Part shown: positions 25,345 through 35,219 of the stretch, piece by piece
Layout of the letters: every line of letters starts with the position of its first letter
Position numbering within the stretch: the first letter of the stretch is position 1
NCBI RefSeq assembly: GCF_900100015.1
Contig: NZ_FNDD01000026.1
Span: 21,301 to 85,300, forward strand
Reading direction: 5' to 3'
DNA: 64,000 nucleotides
Source: Vibrio xiamenensis
GTDB lineage: Bacteria > Pseudomonadota > Gammaproteobacteria > Enterobacterales > Vibrionaceae
Translations under genes and position numbers: made by a program
Notes under the pieces: model-generated
Databases searched by the model: none
What the model was told of the DNA's origin: nothing
The model's input: the letters and a program-made list of their open reading frames with translations, nothing else

Positions 25345-26112
25345 CTAACGCTTTTTGCGTAACTGATTCAACACGTCATCGCTGGCGTTCTGCCACGCCT
25401 CAAATGCGCCCGCATTTTGCAAAAAGTGGCGACCTTGCTCGGTAAAGGTGCCCGGCGTTGAAATGGATTTACCTAAGTCTTCCAGGCTCCAGTCAGGATG
25501 TTCCCCGGCATAGGCGGCGCAATCGCGTAAATTGCCCAGCACCAATGCTCGCGCGTCATGGCTCTCTAGCCCTTGTTTTTCTAGCCAAGACTGCATTTGG
25601 CTGGCCAGAAAGTAATACCAGCCGTTCATACACATACTCACCGTTGCCACTTGGTATTCCGCCTCAGTATTCAGCGCCACCAAATCACCAAGCGGCGCAA
25701 ATAGCGCTTCAGCATCGGCATTTTTCGGCGCCATAATCACAGTGCTACTATTCACTTCCGCCGCGTAATTCAGCATGGCGCGTACACAGTTTTGATGGCC
25801 AAACAGCTGCTGAGTATCTGACAGCGAATAGCCCGCCACCAGCGATACCACCAGTTGCTCCGAGCTAAAAGTGACTTCGCGGCTTAGCTCATCAAGCGAT
25901 TCAGGGCGCACACCAATAATCACGATTTCGGATTTGTCCACCACCGCCTGGTTATCGGGCATGATTTCACATGGGAATTCACTGGCTAAGCGTTGGGCGC
26001 GGTCAAAATTGCGTGGCGATAAATACACCCGCGCCAAATGGTTGTGTTTGAAAATACCCGCGACGATTTTCTCGCTGAGCTCACCCACACCTAATATCCC
26101 TATTCTCTTCAT
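25345..26112 (-). CDS. ProC-like NAD(P)-dependent oxidoreductase
   Basis: A 255-residue protein with an N-terminal Rossmann fold (MKRIGILGVGELSEKIVAG, then VYLSPRNFDRAQRLASEF) and a C-terminal helical dimerisation domain, the organisation of pyrroline-5-carboxylate reductase. VSLVAGYSLSDTQQLF and RAMLNYAAEVNSSTVIM occupy the places of ProC's conserved VSIAAG and R.MPN motifs; here MPN reads MLN and the glycine loop is GVGELSE rather than GxGxMG/A. Proline synthesis is therefore not certain and another imino-acid substrate is possible. The ATG at 26112 is used because the Rossmann strand starts there. Confidence 0.75.
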   Translation of the reverse strand: MKRIGILGVGELSEKIVAGIFKHNHLARVYLSPRNFDRAQRLASEFPCEIMPDNQAVVDKSEIVIIGVRPESLDELSREVTFSSEQLVVSLVAGYSLSDTQQLFGHQNCVRAMLNYAAEVNSSTVIMAPKNADAEALFAPLGDLVALNTEAEYQVATVSMCMNGWYYFLASQMQSWLEKQGLESHDARALVLGNLRDCAAYAGEHPDWSLEDLGKSISTPGTFTEQGRHFLQNAGAFEAWQNASDDVLNQLRKKR

Positions 26113-26248
26113 ACCATCCTCTTGCTCGGCAAAATCGCGCATTCAATGCGCTGTCATCGTTTGATTTTTGTTATTTGATTGATGACCTTAACAAACTCCG
26201 CCAACGCTGTCATATTCAAAACGCATCAAATCGGCGCGAAACAGCGCT

Positions 26249-27373
26249 TCAATCAATCGATGCGATTTTACTTTGCTCTTGTGGCTGTGACTGTGGCTGC
26301 TCGGATTCTTGCTTCGGCTCGCTTGATGGCAGCTTGGTTCGGTCTTTCGCCACCACCCACTGCTGCGACAGCCAGTAATACGGCCACCCGTTGCGATGCG
26401 GCGCGGTGCAGTTGAGGCGATGACGACCCGCGCTCATCGGCGCATCAGGCTGAGTCACAAAAGTGGTTTTGTTCTCCCAGTCCACTTTCAGTGATTGCCC
26501 ATCGAGATAGCATTGCAGATGAGGATAGTAAACATACTTTGAGGGCATCACTGTCACTTTAAGCTCCGGCTGTGGATTGAGCGTTTGCGGACTTGGCAAC
26601 TGAGCGTAATCCAGTGGCAGTGGCTGAGCACTGATTTTGTGACGCAGCGCTTTTGGTGTGGCATAGTTCCCCGCCGCATTAAAGCGCGGTAATGCTTGCC
26701 AATCGGAGACCACATCGATAGAACCCGACTGCTGACCGAACGCAATGTAGCCTTGCTGTTTCATCCAAGCTTTAAGGTCATTGTTATACTCGCCGTATGG
26801 GTAAGCGAACAGCGTCGATGTTTTGCCGATTTGCTCGCTGATGCGCAAGCCCGCTGCGGTGATATTTTGTTTGGTGGCTTCAAGCCAGTCGTCATCGCTA
26901 AAGGCATTTTTCACCAAATGGGCGTGATCAACGCTGTGGTTCGCAATCGTCACGCCATTGGCTGACATCTCTTTGAGCTGCGCCCAACTGCAGTAATCCG
27001 GGTAGTGGTGGTCGATAGGTTTAGTCACCACAAATACCGTAAATGGCAGTTTGCGTTTTTTTAGTTCCGGGTAAGCCGTATTGCACACTGAGGCAAAAGC
27101 ATCATCAAAAGTTAACGCCAAGCTTTTTTGTTTCAGCAATTGACCATTTTTGATTTGCGTAACCGCCTGTTCTAAATCGACGATCTGATAACCTTTGGCT
27201 TTAAAGTCATCTAACTGAGCGAGAAAATCGGCGACTTTGGTTGAGGTGGTAAACGGGGTGTCATCGGCAACATGATGATAAAGAAGCACATTTAACGGGT
27301 AAGCGGATACAGAGCCACTGACTAGTAGCAACAACAGTGAAGTGCGCGTTAACGCGGCCTTTTTATTCAACAC
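26249..27373 (-). CDS. Exported polysaccharide deacetylase
   Basis: A 374-residue NodB-type carbohydrate esterase (family CE4) with a signal sequence (about 1-24). Metal-site motifs: Asp90-Asp91 in LTFDDAF and His146/His150 in NHSVDH; also FAYPYGEYN. It would remove acetyl groups from a polysaccharide (chitin oligomers, PNAG-like polymer or peptidoglycan). After the CE4 domain comes an uncharacterised beta-rich region (about 275-345) and a Pro/Gln/Glu-rich tail. I chose a GTG start at 27373 because GGGAG stands at the right distance; an upstream ATG would bury the signal peptide. Confidence 0.85.
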   Translation of the reverse strand: MLNKKAALTRTSLLLLLVSGSVSAYPLNVLLYHHVADDTPFTTSTKVADFLAQLDDFKAKGYQIVDLEQAVTQIKNGQLLKQKSLALTFDDAFASVCNTAYPELKKRKLPFTVFVVTKPIDHHYPDYCSWAQLKEMSANGVTIANHSVDHAHLVKNAFSDDDWLEATKQNITAAGLRISEQIGKTSTLFAYPYGEYNNDLKAWMKQQGYIAFGQQSGSIDVVSDWQALPRFNAAGNYATPKALRHKISAQPLPLDYAQLPSPQTLNPQPELKVTVMPSKYVYYPHLQCYLDGQSLKVDWENKTTFVTQPDAPMSAGRHRLNCTAPHRNGWPYYWLSQQWVVAKDRTKLPSSEPKQESEQPQSQPQEQSKIASID

Positions 27374-27621
27374 ATCGATCTCCCGCCCTAACTGGACTTG
27401 GTATTGACCCACTTTGCGTGCGCCTTACTACAAACAACTCAGACTCACCCTCTTAGAATAACCGTGTGCTCACCATCAAAGCGTAGAACACAAACTTAAC
27501 TAGCAAGAGGATTGATAATATAAGTGCTTGATTCTAAGACGGCACACCTGCGTGGCAATGTTGACGGGCCTAAAAAGCCGACCTCATTCCAATTCCGCAT
27601 TCTGCTGGTTTTACCACTAAC

Positions 27622-27652
27622 AAAAAACGCGAGCTCGAGGCCCGCGTTTTTT
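27622..27652. terminator. Intrinsic terminator after the amidohydrolase gene
   Basis: AAAAAACGCG / CGCGTTTTTT arms around an 11-nt loop; on the minus strand a T run follows, suited to the gene ending at 27696. Confidence 0.8.
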
Positions 27653-27695
27653 GTCTTGATGATCAAAGCGTTCAACTTTAGGTTTGGACTCAGCG

Positions 27696-29102
27696 TTACA
27701 ATACTTCCTCGCCGCTGTCGATAACCGTCTTACGCACCACATCGGTAAACTGAATCGCTTCATCCCGAATGGCATCTTCATCAACGGTCAGCATTTGACG
27801 GTCTTGCATCAATATTTTGCCATCAACAATCGTGTGGCGAACATTGCCAGCGTTGGCAGAATACACCAGCGCTGAATATGGGTTGTACATCGGCACCATA
27901 TTTGGCGCTTTGGTATCAATCACAATGACATCCGCAAGCTTGCCCACTTCCAGCGAGCCAATCTTATCTTCCATATGCAGTGCTCTTGCCGCGCCCATGG
28001 TCGCCATGTCGATCACTTTCACTGGCGGCATCGCCGCGCGGTCATGGTTAACCAGTTTGTGCACTTTGGCGACTTGATTAAACTCATCAATGATACTTAA
28101 TCCGTTGCCAGACATCGGCCCATCAGTGCCTAAACCAATTCGCACGCCTTGGTCATACATTTTCAGCGCTGGCGATACACCTTTGGCTGATTTGATGTTC
28201 GCGCTCATGTTATGGGCAACGCCCATGTCACTTTGTTTGACCAATTCAATGTCTTTGTCATCCACCAAAATCATGTGTGCGCCCACCAAATGCTTATTCA
28301 AAGCGCCAATGTCATGCATATATTGGACTGGGCTTTTACCGCCGCTGCGCTCAGCGATTTTCTCTTGCTCACGATGCGACTCCGCCAAATGCGTTAGCAC
28401 CGGCACATTATATTGCTCCGACAATTTAGCGACTTTCTGCAACGTTTCAGTGGTGTTGGTGTACGGGGCGTGCGGCGCAAACGCCGGAGTAATACGCGGA
28501 TGATGGCGGTATTGCTGAATGAATTTTTCCGCGTAGGCGATACCCTCATCGGCGTTCTTGGCATCTGCAACCGGAAATTGAATCACACTTTCACCTAGCA
28601 CCGCGCGCATGCCGATTTTGTCGACGGTTTTGGCGACTTCATCTTCGAAGTAATACATATCGGCGTAAGTCGTGACTCCACCTTTAACCATTTCGACATT
28701 GCCTAAGTTGGCGCCGATACGCACCATATCCCGTGACACTAATTTGGCCTCAAGCGGGAAAATATAGCGGTGTAAACGATCGGGTACGTCATCGGCGAGA
28801 GAGCGAAATACCGTCATAGACACGTGAGTGTGGGTATTAATCAGCCCTGGCATTACGATATCGCCGTCAACATCCAGCGACTGAGCCGCTTGATAACGCT
28901 CGGCGAGAGAGCGGTCACCCACCGCGACGATTTTGTTGCCTTTGATTGCCAAGCTACCATGTTGATACACCGATTTATCGGCGTTCATGGTGAGAATTGT
29001 GGCGTCGTTAATCAGAAGATCCACCGCTTCCTTGGCGTAACTTGGAGCAGCGATGCTCGCCGCGCTTAAAGCCAGTGCCACAACAGAGTGTCGAAAAGTC
29101 AT
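27696..29102 (-). CDS. Exported amidohydrolase of the TRZ/ATZ (MTA/SAH deaminase-like) family
   Basis: A 468-residue metal-dependent hydrolase. Metal ligands and catalytic residues are in place: His91 and His93 (NTHTHVS), His238 and Glu241 (THLAES) and Asp327 (GLGTDGPMSGNG). The family deaminates adenosine derivatives, guanine or s-triazines. Unusually it has a clear Sec signal peptide (MTFRHSVVALALSAASIAAPSYAKE), so it should act in the periplasm, where most relatives act in the cytoplasm. It is divergent from the Dld-like gene and followed by a terminator. Confidence 0.88.
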   Translation of the reverse strand: MTFRHSVVALALSAASIAAPSYAKEAVDLLINDATILTMNADKSVYQHGSLAIKGNKIVAVGDRSLAERYQAAQSLDVDGDIVMPGLINTHTHVSMTVFRSLADDVPDRLHRYIFPLEAKLVSRDMVRIGANLGNVEMVKGGVTTYADMYYFEDEVAKTVDKIGMRAVLGESVIQFPVADAKNADEGIAYAEKFIQQYRHHPRITPAFAPHAPYTNTTETLQKVAKLSEQYNVPVLTHLAESHREQEKIAERSGGKSPVQYMHDIGALNKHLVGAHMILVDDKDIELVKQSDMGVAHNMSANIKSAKGVSPALKMYDQGVRIGLGTDGPMSGNGLSIIDEFNQVAKVHKLVNHDRAAMPPVKVIDMATMGAARALHMEDKIGSLEVGKLADVIVIDTKAPNMVPMYNPYSALVYSANAGNVRHTIVDGKILMQDRQMLTVDEDAIRDEAIQFTDVVRKTVIDSGEEVL

Positions 29103-29433
29103 TTTGCGTCCATTTCAATGCAAGTAAAGACCTCACACTAGCATTGACGCCAAGCGTTTGGAATACGTCAAAAAACTTTAACATTTACCGTACAATCAGC
29201 CACATAGATAAAGCATCTTGCAACTTAATCCTCTGCGGCATATCGATTTATGCCACCAATTTGTTATGCCTTAGAGCCCCTCATCGTCAGAATATTCGCC
29301 AACGATTATCGCTAACCATTGTGCCAAGCTATTGCGTGGCTCACATCACAGCCGCTACGGCTGTGCTATCACTAATACTTGTCAAACCAACTAGATAGTC
29401 GCCGAAATATCACTGCCTGATCGGGAGCAACCC
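29103..29433. other. Divergent promoter region, amidohydrolase / dehydrogenase
   Basis: 331 bp without a gene. The only strong structure is a perfect 8-bp hairpin CACAGCCG-CTA-CGGCTGTG at 29347-29365. GGGAGC before 29434 is the ribosome site of the dehydrogenase. I could not assign promoters. Confidence 0.5.
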
Positions 29434-32262
29434 ATGCCCTTAACACCAGTTAACAAGTACCATTTACTCAAACAAAAACTGGAACATCGTATCGATGCCA
29501 AGCGTATCATTGACCAACCCGACCTATGTTTAGCGTATGGCAGTGATGCCAGTTTCTATCGCTTGGTGCCGAAATTGGTGCTGCGACTAAAAAGTATCCA
29601 AGAAGTCATTTTCACGCTTAAGACCTGCACCGAACTGCGCTTGCCGGTTACGTTTCGCGCCGCAGGCACCAGTTTGTCTGGGCAGGCACTGTCGGACTCA
29701 GTGCTCATCACCCTCACAGATGACTGGCGCGGACACAAGGTTTTGCAAAATGGTGAAAAAATTCGCCTTCAACCGGGTGTGATTGGCGCCGACGCAAACC
29801 GTTACTTGTTGCCCTATCAACGTAAAATTGGCCCAGACCCTGCGTCTATCAACAGCTGTAAAATCGGTGGTATCGCCTCCAATAACGCCAGTGGCATGTG
29901 TTGTGGCACGGCGCAAAACTCTTATCGCACCGTCGATAGTATGAAGATAGTGTTCAGTGATGGCACGATGCTCGATACCGGCGATGATGAAAGCATTCAT
30001 AATTTCAAACACCAGCACAGCGAATTCATCGCGGGTATTGAAGCGCTGTGCGAACACACCCAAAGTGATGCGGCGCTGTGCAAACGCATTTATCACAAAT
30101 ATCGGCTCAAAAACACCACCGGCTACGCCCTTAATGCACTGGTGGACTATCAATCACCGATTGATGTGATTGAGCATCTGATGATTGGTTCGGAAGGCAC
30201 ACTCGGCTTTATCGCCGAAATCACCTATCGCACCGTCAAAGAGCAGCCATTTAAAGCCTCAGCGCTACTGGTATTTGCCGATATCGACACCGCTAGCCAA
30301 GCGGTCAGTGCAATGGCTAAAACGCCGGTTGCCGCCGTGGAGCTAATGGATGGCCGCTCACTACGCTCGATTGCCGGTAAACCTGGCATGGCGGATTTTA
30401 TCGCTAATCTCGACCTCAATGCCTGCGCGCTATTGGTGGAATCTCATGCAGACAGCGCCGAGCAGCTCGACGCTCAATGCCAAACCATCATGGCGGCCAT
30501 CGCGGCGTTTGAACGCATTGAGGAAGTCGCTTTTACCTGCGATTCCGCGACCGTCTCGGCTTTATGGCAAATACGCAAAGGTCTGTTTCCAGCCGTTGGC
30601 GCAGTGCGAAGCCTTGGCACTACAGTTATCATCGAAGATGTGGCGTTTCCGGTCGCCAAACTGGCTGGCGGAATTCGCGACCTGCAAGCGTTATTTGATA
30701 AGTACCGCTATCAAGAAGCGATCATTTTTGGTCACGCGCTGGATGGCAACTTACATTTTGTCTTTACTCAAAGTTTTGAAACTCAGGAAGAAATTTCCCG
30801 CTACGGCGCGTTTATGCAAGACGTCAGCGAACTGGTCGCGGTGAAATACCAAGGTTCGCTTAAAGCAGAGCATGGCACCGGGCGTAATATGGCGCCATTT
30901 ATCGAGCTGGAATGGGGCAAGCAAGGCCTTGAACTGATGCAGAAAATCAAAGCGCTGTTTGACCCGCATTCACTCCTTAATCCTGGAGTTATCATTAACG
31001 CCAACCCTAACGCCCATCTTGAACACTTAAAACCCATGCCTGCGACAAACTCACTGGTCGACCCCTGCATCGAGTGCGGTTTTTGTGAATCGGTTTGCCC
31101 TTCTCGAACCTTGTCGCTGTCGCCGCGCCAACGCATTATTCTCTATCGTGAACTCGCCCGTCGCCGCAGCGCCAACCAAAGCGCCCATGGCTTAACGGAG
31201 CTATTTCAATATCAAGGCATTGATACCTGCGCGGCGACCGGTTTGTGCGCCGAGCGTTGCCCCGTGGGGATTAACACTGGCGAGCTAATCAAACAATTAC
31301 GAGCACGCAATGCAAAAGGCGCTGGTATTGCTCACTGGAGCGCTAACCATTTCTCCAGCGCCACACGATGGCTCAAAGTGGGCCTTGCGGCACAATATCA
31401 GCTTGGCCAGTGGCTACCTCATCAGCGCCTGAGTAAGTTAAGCCTCAAACTGCGCGCCAAAACCGCCAATCAAACCCCGATTTGGCTCAGCGAATTACCC
31501 AACCGTAACCGCCATCACCTCGCACAGTTTCAAGAATCCCCGGCGACGTCTAATCACCGTAAGGTGGTGTATTTGCCCTCGTGCATCAGTCGCACTATGG
31601 GCAGCTCCCGCACCGATATCGATAAGCGCTCACTCACCGAAGTGACCACATCTCTACTCACCAAGGCCGGTTATGACATTATCACGGCGAAATCGCTCAA
31701 CGAGTTATGTTGCGGCTTGCCGTATGCCAGCAAGGGCTTTGCGGATCTCGCGCGCCAAAAAGCCGAGCAGCTAGAACAAGCGCTGTGGCAAGCCAGTCGC
31801 CAAGGCGAATATCCAGTGCTGATGGATACCAGCCCATGCGTTAAGCAGAGCATGCAGCACTTCACCAAGCCAATGACCATCTTTGAACCTAGCGAGTTTG
31901 TTGAACGCCACCTTATTGAGCATTTAAATATTACGCCAGTGCAAGAAACCGTCATGTTGCACATTACCTGCAGTGCCAAGCGTATGGGCCTTGAGCAGCG
32001 AATGCTCGACACAGCCAAACGCTGCGCCAGTGAAGTGATTGTCGCTGAACATATCGATTGCTGTGGCTGGGCCGGTGATAAAGGGCTGTTTACGCCTGAA
32101 CTTAACGCCGCGGCGCTTGCGCCGCTCAAAGCACAGATTCCCAAACACTGTAAACGAGGCTTTAGCAATAGCCGCAGCTGTGAAATCGGCTTGTCACACC
32201 ATAGCGGTATCAGTTATCAATCGATTCTGTATTTAGTGGATCAAGCATCGAGCGCGAAATAG
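29434..32262 (+). CDS. FAD- and [4Fe-4S]-binding D-lactate dehydrogenase-like protein (Dld-II type)
   Basis: A 942-residue fusion: an FAD-binding PCMH oxidase domain (about 30-240, with TFRAAGTSLSGQ and GGIASNNASGMCCGT), a FAD-oxidase C-terminal domain (about 250-525, with FGHALDGNLHFVF), two ferredoxin clusters (CIECGFCESVCP from Cys545, and CAATGLCAERCP), and a C-terminal CCG-type iron-sulfur domain (ELCCGLPYASKG, DCCGWAGDKG). Proteins of this size and order are quinone-linked D-lactate or D-2-hydroxyacid dehydrogenases. Related YdiJ proteins are longer, about 1018 residues. D-lactate is the first guess for substrate, with other 2-hydroxyacids possible. Confidence 0.9.
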   Translation: MPLTPVNKYHLLKQKLEHRIDAKRIIDQPDLCLAYGSDASFYRLVPKLVLRLKSIQEVIFTLKTCTELRLPVTFRAAGTSLSGQALSDSVLITLTDDWRGHKVLQNGEKIRLQPGVIGADANRYLLPYQRKIGPDPASINSCKIGGIASNNASGMCCGTAQNSYRTVDSMKIVFSDGTMLDTGDDESIHNFKHQHSEFIAGIEALCEHTQSDAALCKRIYHKYRLKNTTGYALNALVDYQSPIDVIEHLMIGSEGTLGFIAEITYRTVKEQPFKASALLVFADIDTASQAVSAMAKTPVAAVELMDGRSLRSIAGKPGMADFIANLDLNACALLVESHADSAEQLDAQCQTIMAAIAAFERIEEVAFTCDSATVSALWQIRKGLFPAVGAVRSLGTTVIIEDVAFPVAKLAGGIRDLQALFDKYRYQEAIIFGHALDGNLHFVFTQSFETQEEISRYGAFMQDVSELVAVKYQGSLKAEHGTGRNMAPFIELEWGKQGLELMQKIKALFDPHSLLNPGVIINANPNAHLEHLKPMPATNSLVDPCIECGFCESVCPSRTLSLSPRQRIILYRELARRRSANQSAHGLTELFQYQGIDTCAATGLCAERCPVGINTGELIKQLRARNAKGAGIAHWSANHFSSATRWLKVGLAAQYQLGQWLPHQRLSKLSLKLRAKTANQTPIWLSELPNRNRHHLAQFQESPATSNHRKVVYLPSCISRTMGSSRTDIDKRSLTEVTTSLLTKAGYDIITAKSLNELCCGLPYASKGFADLARQKAEQLEQALWQASRQGEYPVLMDTSPCVKQSMQHFTKPMTIFEPSEFVERHLIEHLNITPVQETVMLHITCSAKRMGLEQRMLDTAKRCASEVIVAEHIDCCGWAGDKGLFTPELNAAALAPLKAQIPKHCKRGFSNSRSCEIGLSHHSGISYQSILYLVDQASSAK

Positions 32263-32294
32263 ACCGAAGCCAAATCGCAATGCTATGCCCAGTC

Positions 32295-32326
32295 AGCAGC
32301 AAAGCAGCAAAGCAGCAAAGCAGCAA
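32295..32326. repeat. Four perfect 8-bp tandem repeats (AGCAGCAA)
   Basis: AGCAGCAA is repeated four times without a mismatch, about 110 bp upstream of the hydrolase start. Repeats of this size can slip, but since it is non-coding any effect would be on transcription or leader structure. Confidence 0.85.
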
Positions 32327-32434
32327 CCATAGCAATCGGTAAGCGTAGGAAAACAGCAATTTTCGCCGAGGCTGGTTTTCGCCACACACGAATTTGGTTA
32401 TATTAATGGCTCGGCTTTTTCAGGGAAACACTCG

Positions 32435-33091
32435 ATGAATATCATCATATTGCATGGTTTGTATATGCATGGCGTGGTCATGAAACCCCTAAGTCAGAAA
32501 CTGCGTAAACTCGGCTATTCGACTCAAGTGGTCAGCTACAATACCGTTGCGATTGAAGATGAGCGCGTGTTTCAGACCATCGATAATGCCCTAGACCCAC
32601 AGCAAACCAATGTTTTGGTCGGTCATAGTTTAGGCGGCTTAATGATCAAACACTATCTCAAAGCTCGTCAACCTTCTTTGCAGTTAATTTCCCATGTCGT
32701 GGCGGTCGGTTCGCCGCTAAAAGGCGCATCGATTGCGGTACAGCTTCAAAAGCTTGGCCTTGGCGCAATTCTTGGTAACGCGACCTTATATGGTTTGAAT
32801 CATCATCATGACGAGTGGCATTACCCACAAAAACTCGGCAGCATCGCTGGCACACTGCCATTTGGCTTTCGCCCTTTGCTACTTGGCGGTGGTTTGATGT
32901 CAGATGGTACCGTCGCCGTCAAAGAGACCTGTATTGACGGCATGACAGATCATATTGAAACTCCGAATACGCATACTAGCATGTTGTATCGCAGCGACAT
33001 CGCCGAACAAATCGACCACTTTATTCGCCATGACCAATTCGACCATAGCCGCGCTCGCCGCTCTCATTCAAGCAAAGTTAATTTGAGATAA
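32435..33091 (+). CDS. Lipase-like alpha/beta hydrolase
   Basis: A 218-residue cytoplasmic-looking protein with the alpha/beta hydrolase core: oxyanion-region IILHGLYMHG, nucleophile Ser65 in the elbow VGHSLGG, and late His in the NTHTSML segment (catalytic His candidate). This resembles the small GPI-deacylase/PGAP1-like or triacylglycerol-lipase-type esterases of Gammaproteobacteria. No signal peptide. The tail is Arg/His-rich (RHDQFDHSRARRSHSS). Substrate unknown. Confidence 0.85.
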   Translation: MNIIILHGLYMHGVVMKPLSQKLRKLGYSTQVVSYNTVAIEDERVFQTIDNALDPQQTNVLVGHSLGGLMIKHYLKARQPSLQLISHVVAVGSPLKGASIAVQLQKLGLGAILGNATLYGLNHHHDEWHYPQKLGSIAGTLPFGFRPLLLGGGLMSDGTVAVKETCIDGMTDHIETPNTHTSMLYRSDIAEQIDHFIRHDQFDHSRARRSHSSKVNLR

Positions 33092-33114
33092 AAAAGCCCA
33101 CTTTTCAGTGGGCT
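33091..33114. terminator. Bidirectional intrinsic terminator
   Basis: Stem AGCCCAC / GTGGGCT with loop TTTTCA. On the minus strand a T6 run follows, ending the chemoreceptor gene; it may also end the hydrolase gene. Confidence 0.88.
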
Positions 33115-33142
33115 GTTTATTCGCTTAACGCTTAACCATGGC

Positions 33143-34771
33143 TTACAGCGTAAAGAATGATAATTGCGCTTTCTGCTGCTCTGCCAATTTCGATAACTCG
33201 GCGCTGGATGCGGCGCTCTGGCTGATGCCCGCCACATTTTGGCTTACTAGCTCAGACATATTGACCACGTTACGGTTAATGTCGTGAGTCACTTGAGATT
33301 GCTCTTCTGCCGCGGTCGCGACTTGAGCGTTGGCATCATTGATGCTCATAACCGATTCGGTAATCCCGTGCAGCGCATCATTAGCTTGCTGAGTCAGTTC
33401 GTTATTCTTCGCTAACATATCAAGGCTTTGCTGCATGCTTTCATTCGCTAAACCTGATTGATGTTGTAGCTCTTCAATAATGGTTTGAATTTCTACCGTT
33501 GAATCCTGAGTTCGAGCCGCCAGCATACGTACTTCATCAGCAACCACGGCAAAGCCGCGACCAGATTCACCCGCACGAGCAGCTTCAATGGCAGCATTCA
33601 GCGCCAGCAAGTTGGTTTGCTCGGAAACGCCGCGAATAACTTCAACCACATCGTTGATCTGTTCTGATTGAGTCTTAAGCTTCATAACCACTTGCGCTGC
33701 ATCGTTAAGCGCTTTATTAACTTGCTCGCTGGCTTTATGACTTTCACTGAAAATCGACAAACCAGATTGGGCCAATTGGTCAGCTTCGCGTGCGGTTGAA
33801 TCGGCAATCGAGGCGTTATCACTTACGTTGTGGGCCGTGCTGGCCAGTTCATTGACCGCCGATGCCACTTGTTCGATTTCAGCGCGTTCTTGCTGAGCAT
33901 TTTGCTCAGATTGCATCATCACTGCCGCCAGTTCCGTTGCCGCAGACGCGACATCTTCACTGATACGTGTTAGCGCCTCAACCGTAGTGTGAAGCTGTTC
34001 AACTGTGGTATTGACGTCATGACTAAGCAGCGCGACTTCGCTCTTGCCTTCCACTTTAGCACGTACAGAGAGATCGCCGCGGGCGATTTCTTTCATCACT
34101 TGCTGCAATTTTTTGATTGGCTGAACGATCAAACCAGAAAGGAACCAAGCGACAATCAAAGAGACCACCAGCACCAACAGAACGCAGACGCTAGCAATCA
34201 TGGTTACACGCGCACTTTGCGCTCGGCTCGCGGCCATCGCAGCGTCGGCGTTTTGGTTGACGGTTTGTGATAAGGCATTGATTGCAGCGACCATTTCATT
34301 CCCTGCAGTGCGATAGCCAGTGATAAACTGGTTGCGCTCATCTGGACGCACTAAGCCTTTGTCGGCGCGGCTGAAAAAGCCAATCGCAGAATGGGAATAG
34401 TTAATGTATTTACTGATGGTATCGTTAACGGATTTGATCTCATCAACAAACAAACCTTTGGAAGAAAGTATGGTCAATTCTTTTTTAATTTCGCCCATAC
34501 CAGTATTTAATTCGTTAGCGAAACCATCACGACGTTTTGCATCATATATGGCATAAACTGCGCTAATACGTAACGGATAAACCGTACTAACCACAGTTGC
34601 AATGGTATCTTTATAGAAGACAAGTTCGCTGGTGTTTTCCGCCATACGTTGCTGTTCGTCTTCTAAATTATTTTTAGTAATCCATAAAGATATTAATAAT
34701 GCCAGCGCCGTAAATAGCACTGGTACTAATACTTGCGTGCGAATAGACAAGTTTTTTAATGAGAAGTGCAT
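33143..34771 (-). CDS. Methyl-accepting chemotaxis protein, 4-helix-bundle type
   Basis: A 542-residue transmembrane chemoreceptor. Membrane helices near 13-30 and about 190-212 enclose a helical periplasmic domain (4HB-like; about 31-189). A HAMP domain follows (IVQPIKKLQQVMKEIARGDLSVR) and the cytoplasmic signalling tip reads GVSEQTNLLALNAAIEAARAGESGRGFAVVADEVR. It relays ligand binding to CheA/CheW. The ligand is unknown. It is the next gene after tonB on the same strand but 448 bp apart, so probably independently transcribed. Confidence 0.93.
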   Translation of the reverse strand: MHFSLKNLSIRTQVLVPVLFTALALLISLWITKNNLEDEQQRMAENTSELVFYKDTIATVVSTVYPLRISAVYAIYDAKRRDGFANELNTGMGEIKKELTILSSKGLFVDEIKSVNDTISKYINYSHSAIGFFSRADKGLVRPDERNQFITGYRTAGNEMVAAINALSQTVNQNADAAMAASRAQSARVTMIASVCVLLVLVVSLIVAWFLSGLIVQPIKKLQQVMKEIARGDLSVRAKVEGKSEVALLSHDVNTTVEQLHTTVEALTRISEDVASAATELAAVMMQSEQNAQQERAEIEQVASAVNELASTAHNVSDNASIADSTAREADQLAQSGLSIFSESHKASEQVNKALNDAAQVVMKLKTQSEQINDVVEVIRGVSEQTNLLALNAAIEAARAGESGRGFAVVADEVRMLAARTQDSTVEIQTIIEELQHQSGLANESMQQSLDMLAKNNELTQQANDALHGITESVMSINDANAQVATAAEEQSQVTHDINRNVVNMSELVSQNVAGISQSAASSAELSKLAEQQKAQLSFFTL

Positions 34772-35219
34772 AAGGGCCTCTAATTAAATTGTGTATAAAT
34801 TGTTATAATTTTATAAGTAACAGTCAAATTTTGGACATTTAGTCTAGTCGAGCTGGAGTTTCGAGTCTAGACAAAACGTCTTATCGACTTCACTTAAATT
34901 AACACCAAAGTGACAGCAAAACTTTTGGCGCCAAACTTATGACTACTAACATGAAAAATCATCATGTAAATACACGAGGCGAATATTTATTAGAAATATT
35001 AAATATATTTTCAATATATATTATGAATTTTTGTTTTTATTTTTGATTGTTTTTTGAACGTACACAGTCGGTATTTCATACCATTTAATTATGTTGATAG
35101 AAATATCGTCTAAACTCTCAATAGGTATGCCACACGGCACAATTTTAACAGTGACCGAATGCTATTTAATACTCACCTAAGATCATATGAATTTATATTT
35201 ATATTCTCAGTGCATTAAT
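34772..35219. other. AT-rich intergenic region between tonB and the chemoreceptor
   Basis: 448 bp with no convincing gene. It contains an interrupted inverted repeat built on GTCTAG...CTAGAC (about 34841-34871) and a very AT-rich block (about 34985-35055). It must hold the chemoreceptor promoter; I could not find a good flagellar sigma-28 match. Confidence 0.5.

Noticed and set aside
34772..35000. Flagellar sigma-28 promoter upstream of the chemoreceptor (TCGATAA)
   Set aside because: Only the -10-like part is present, without TAAA at the right distance.
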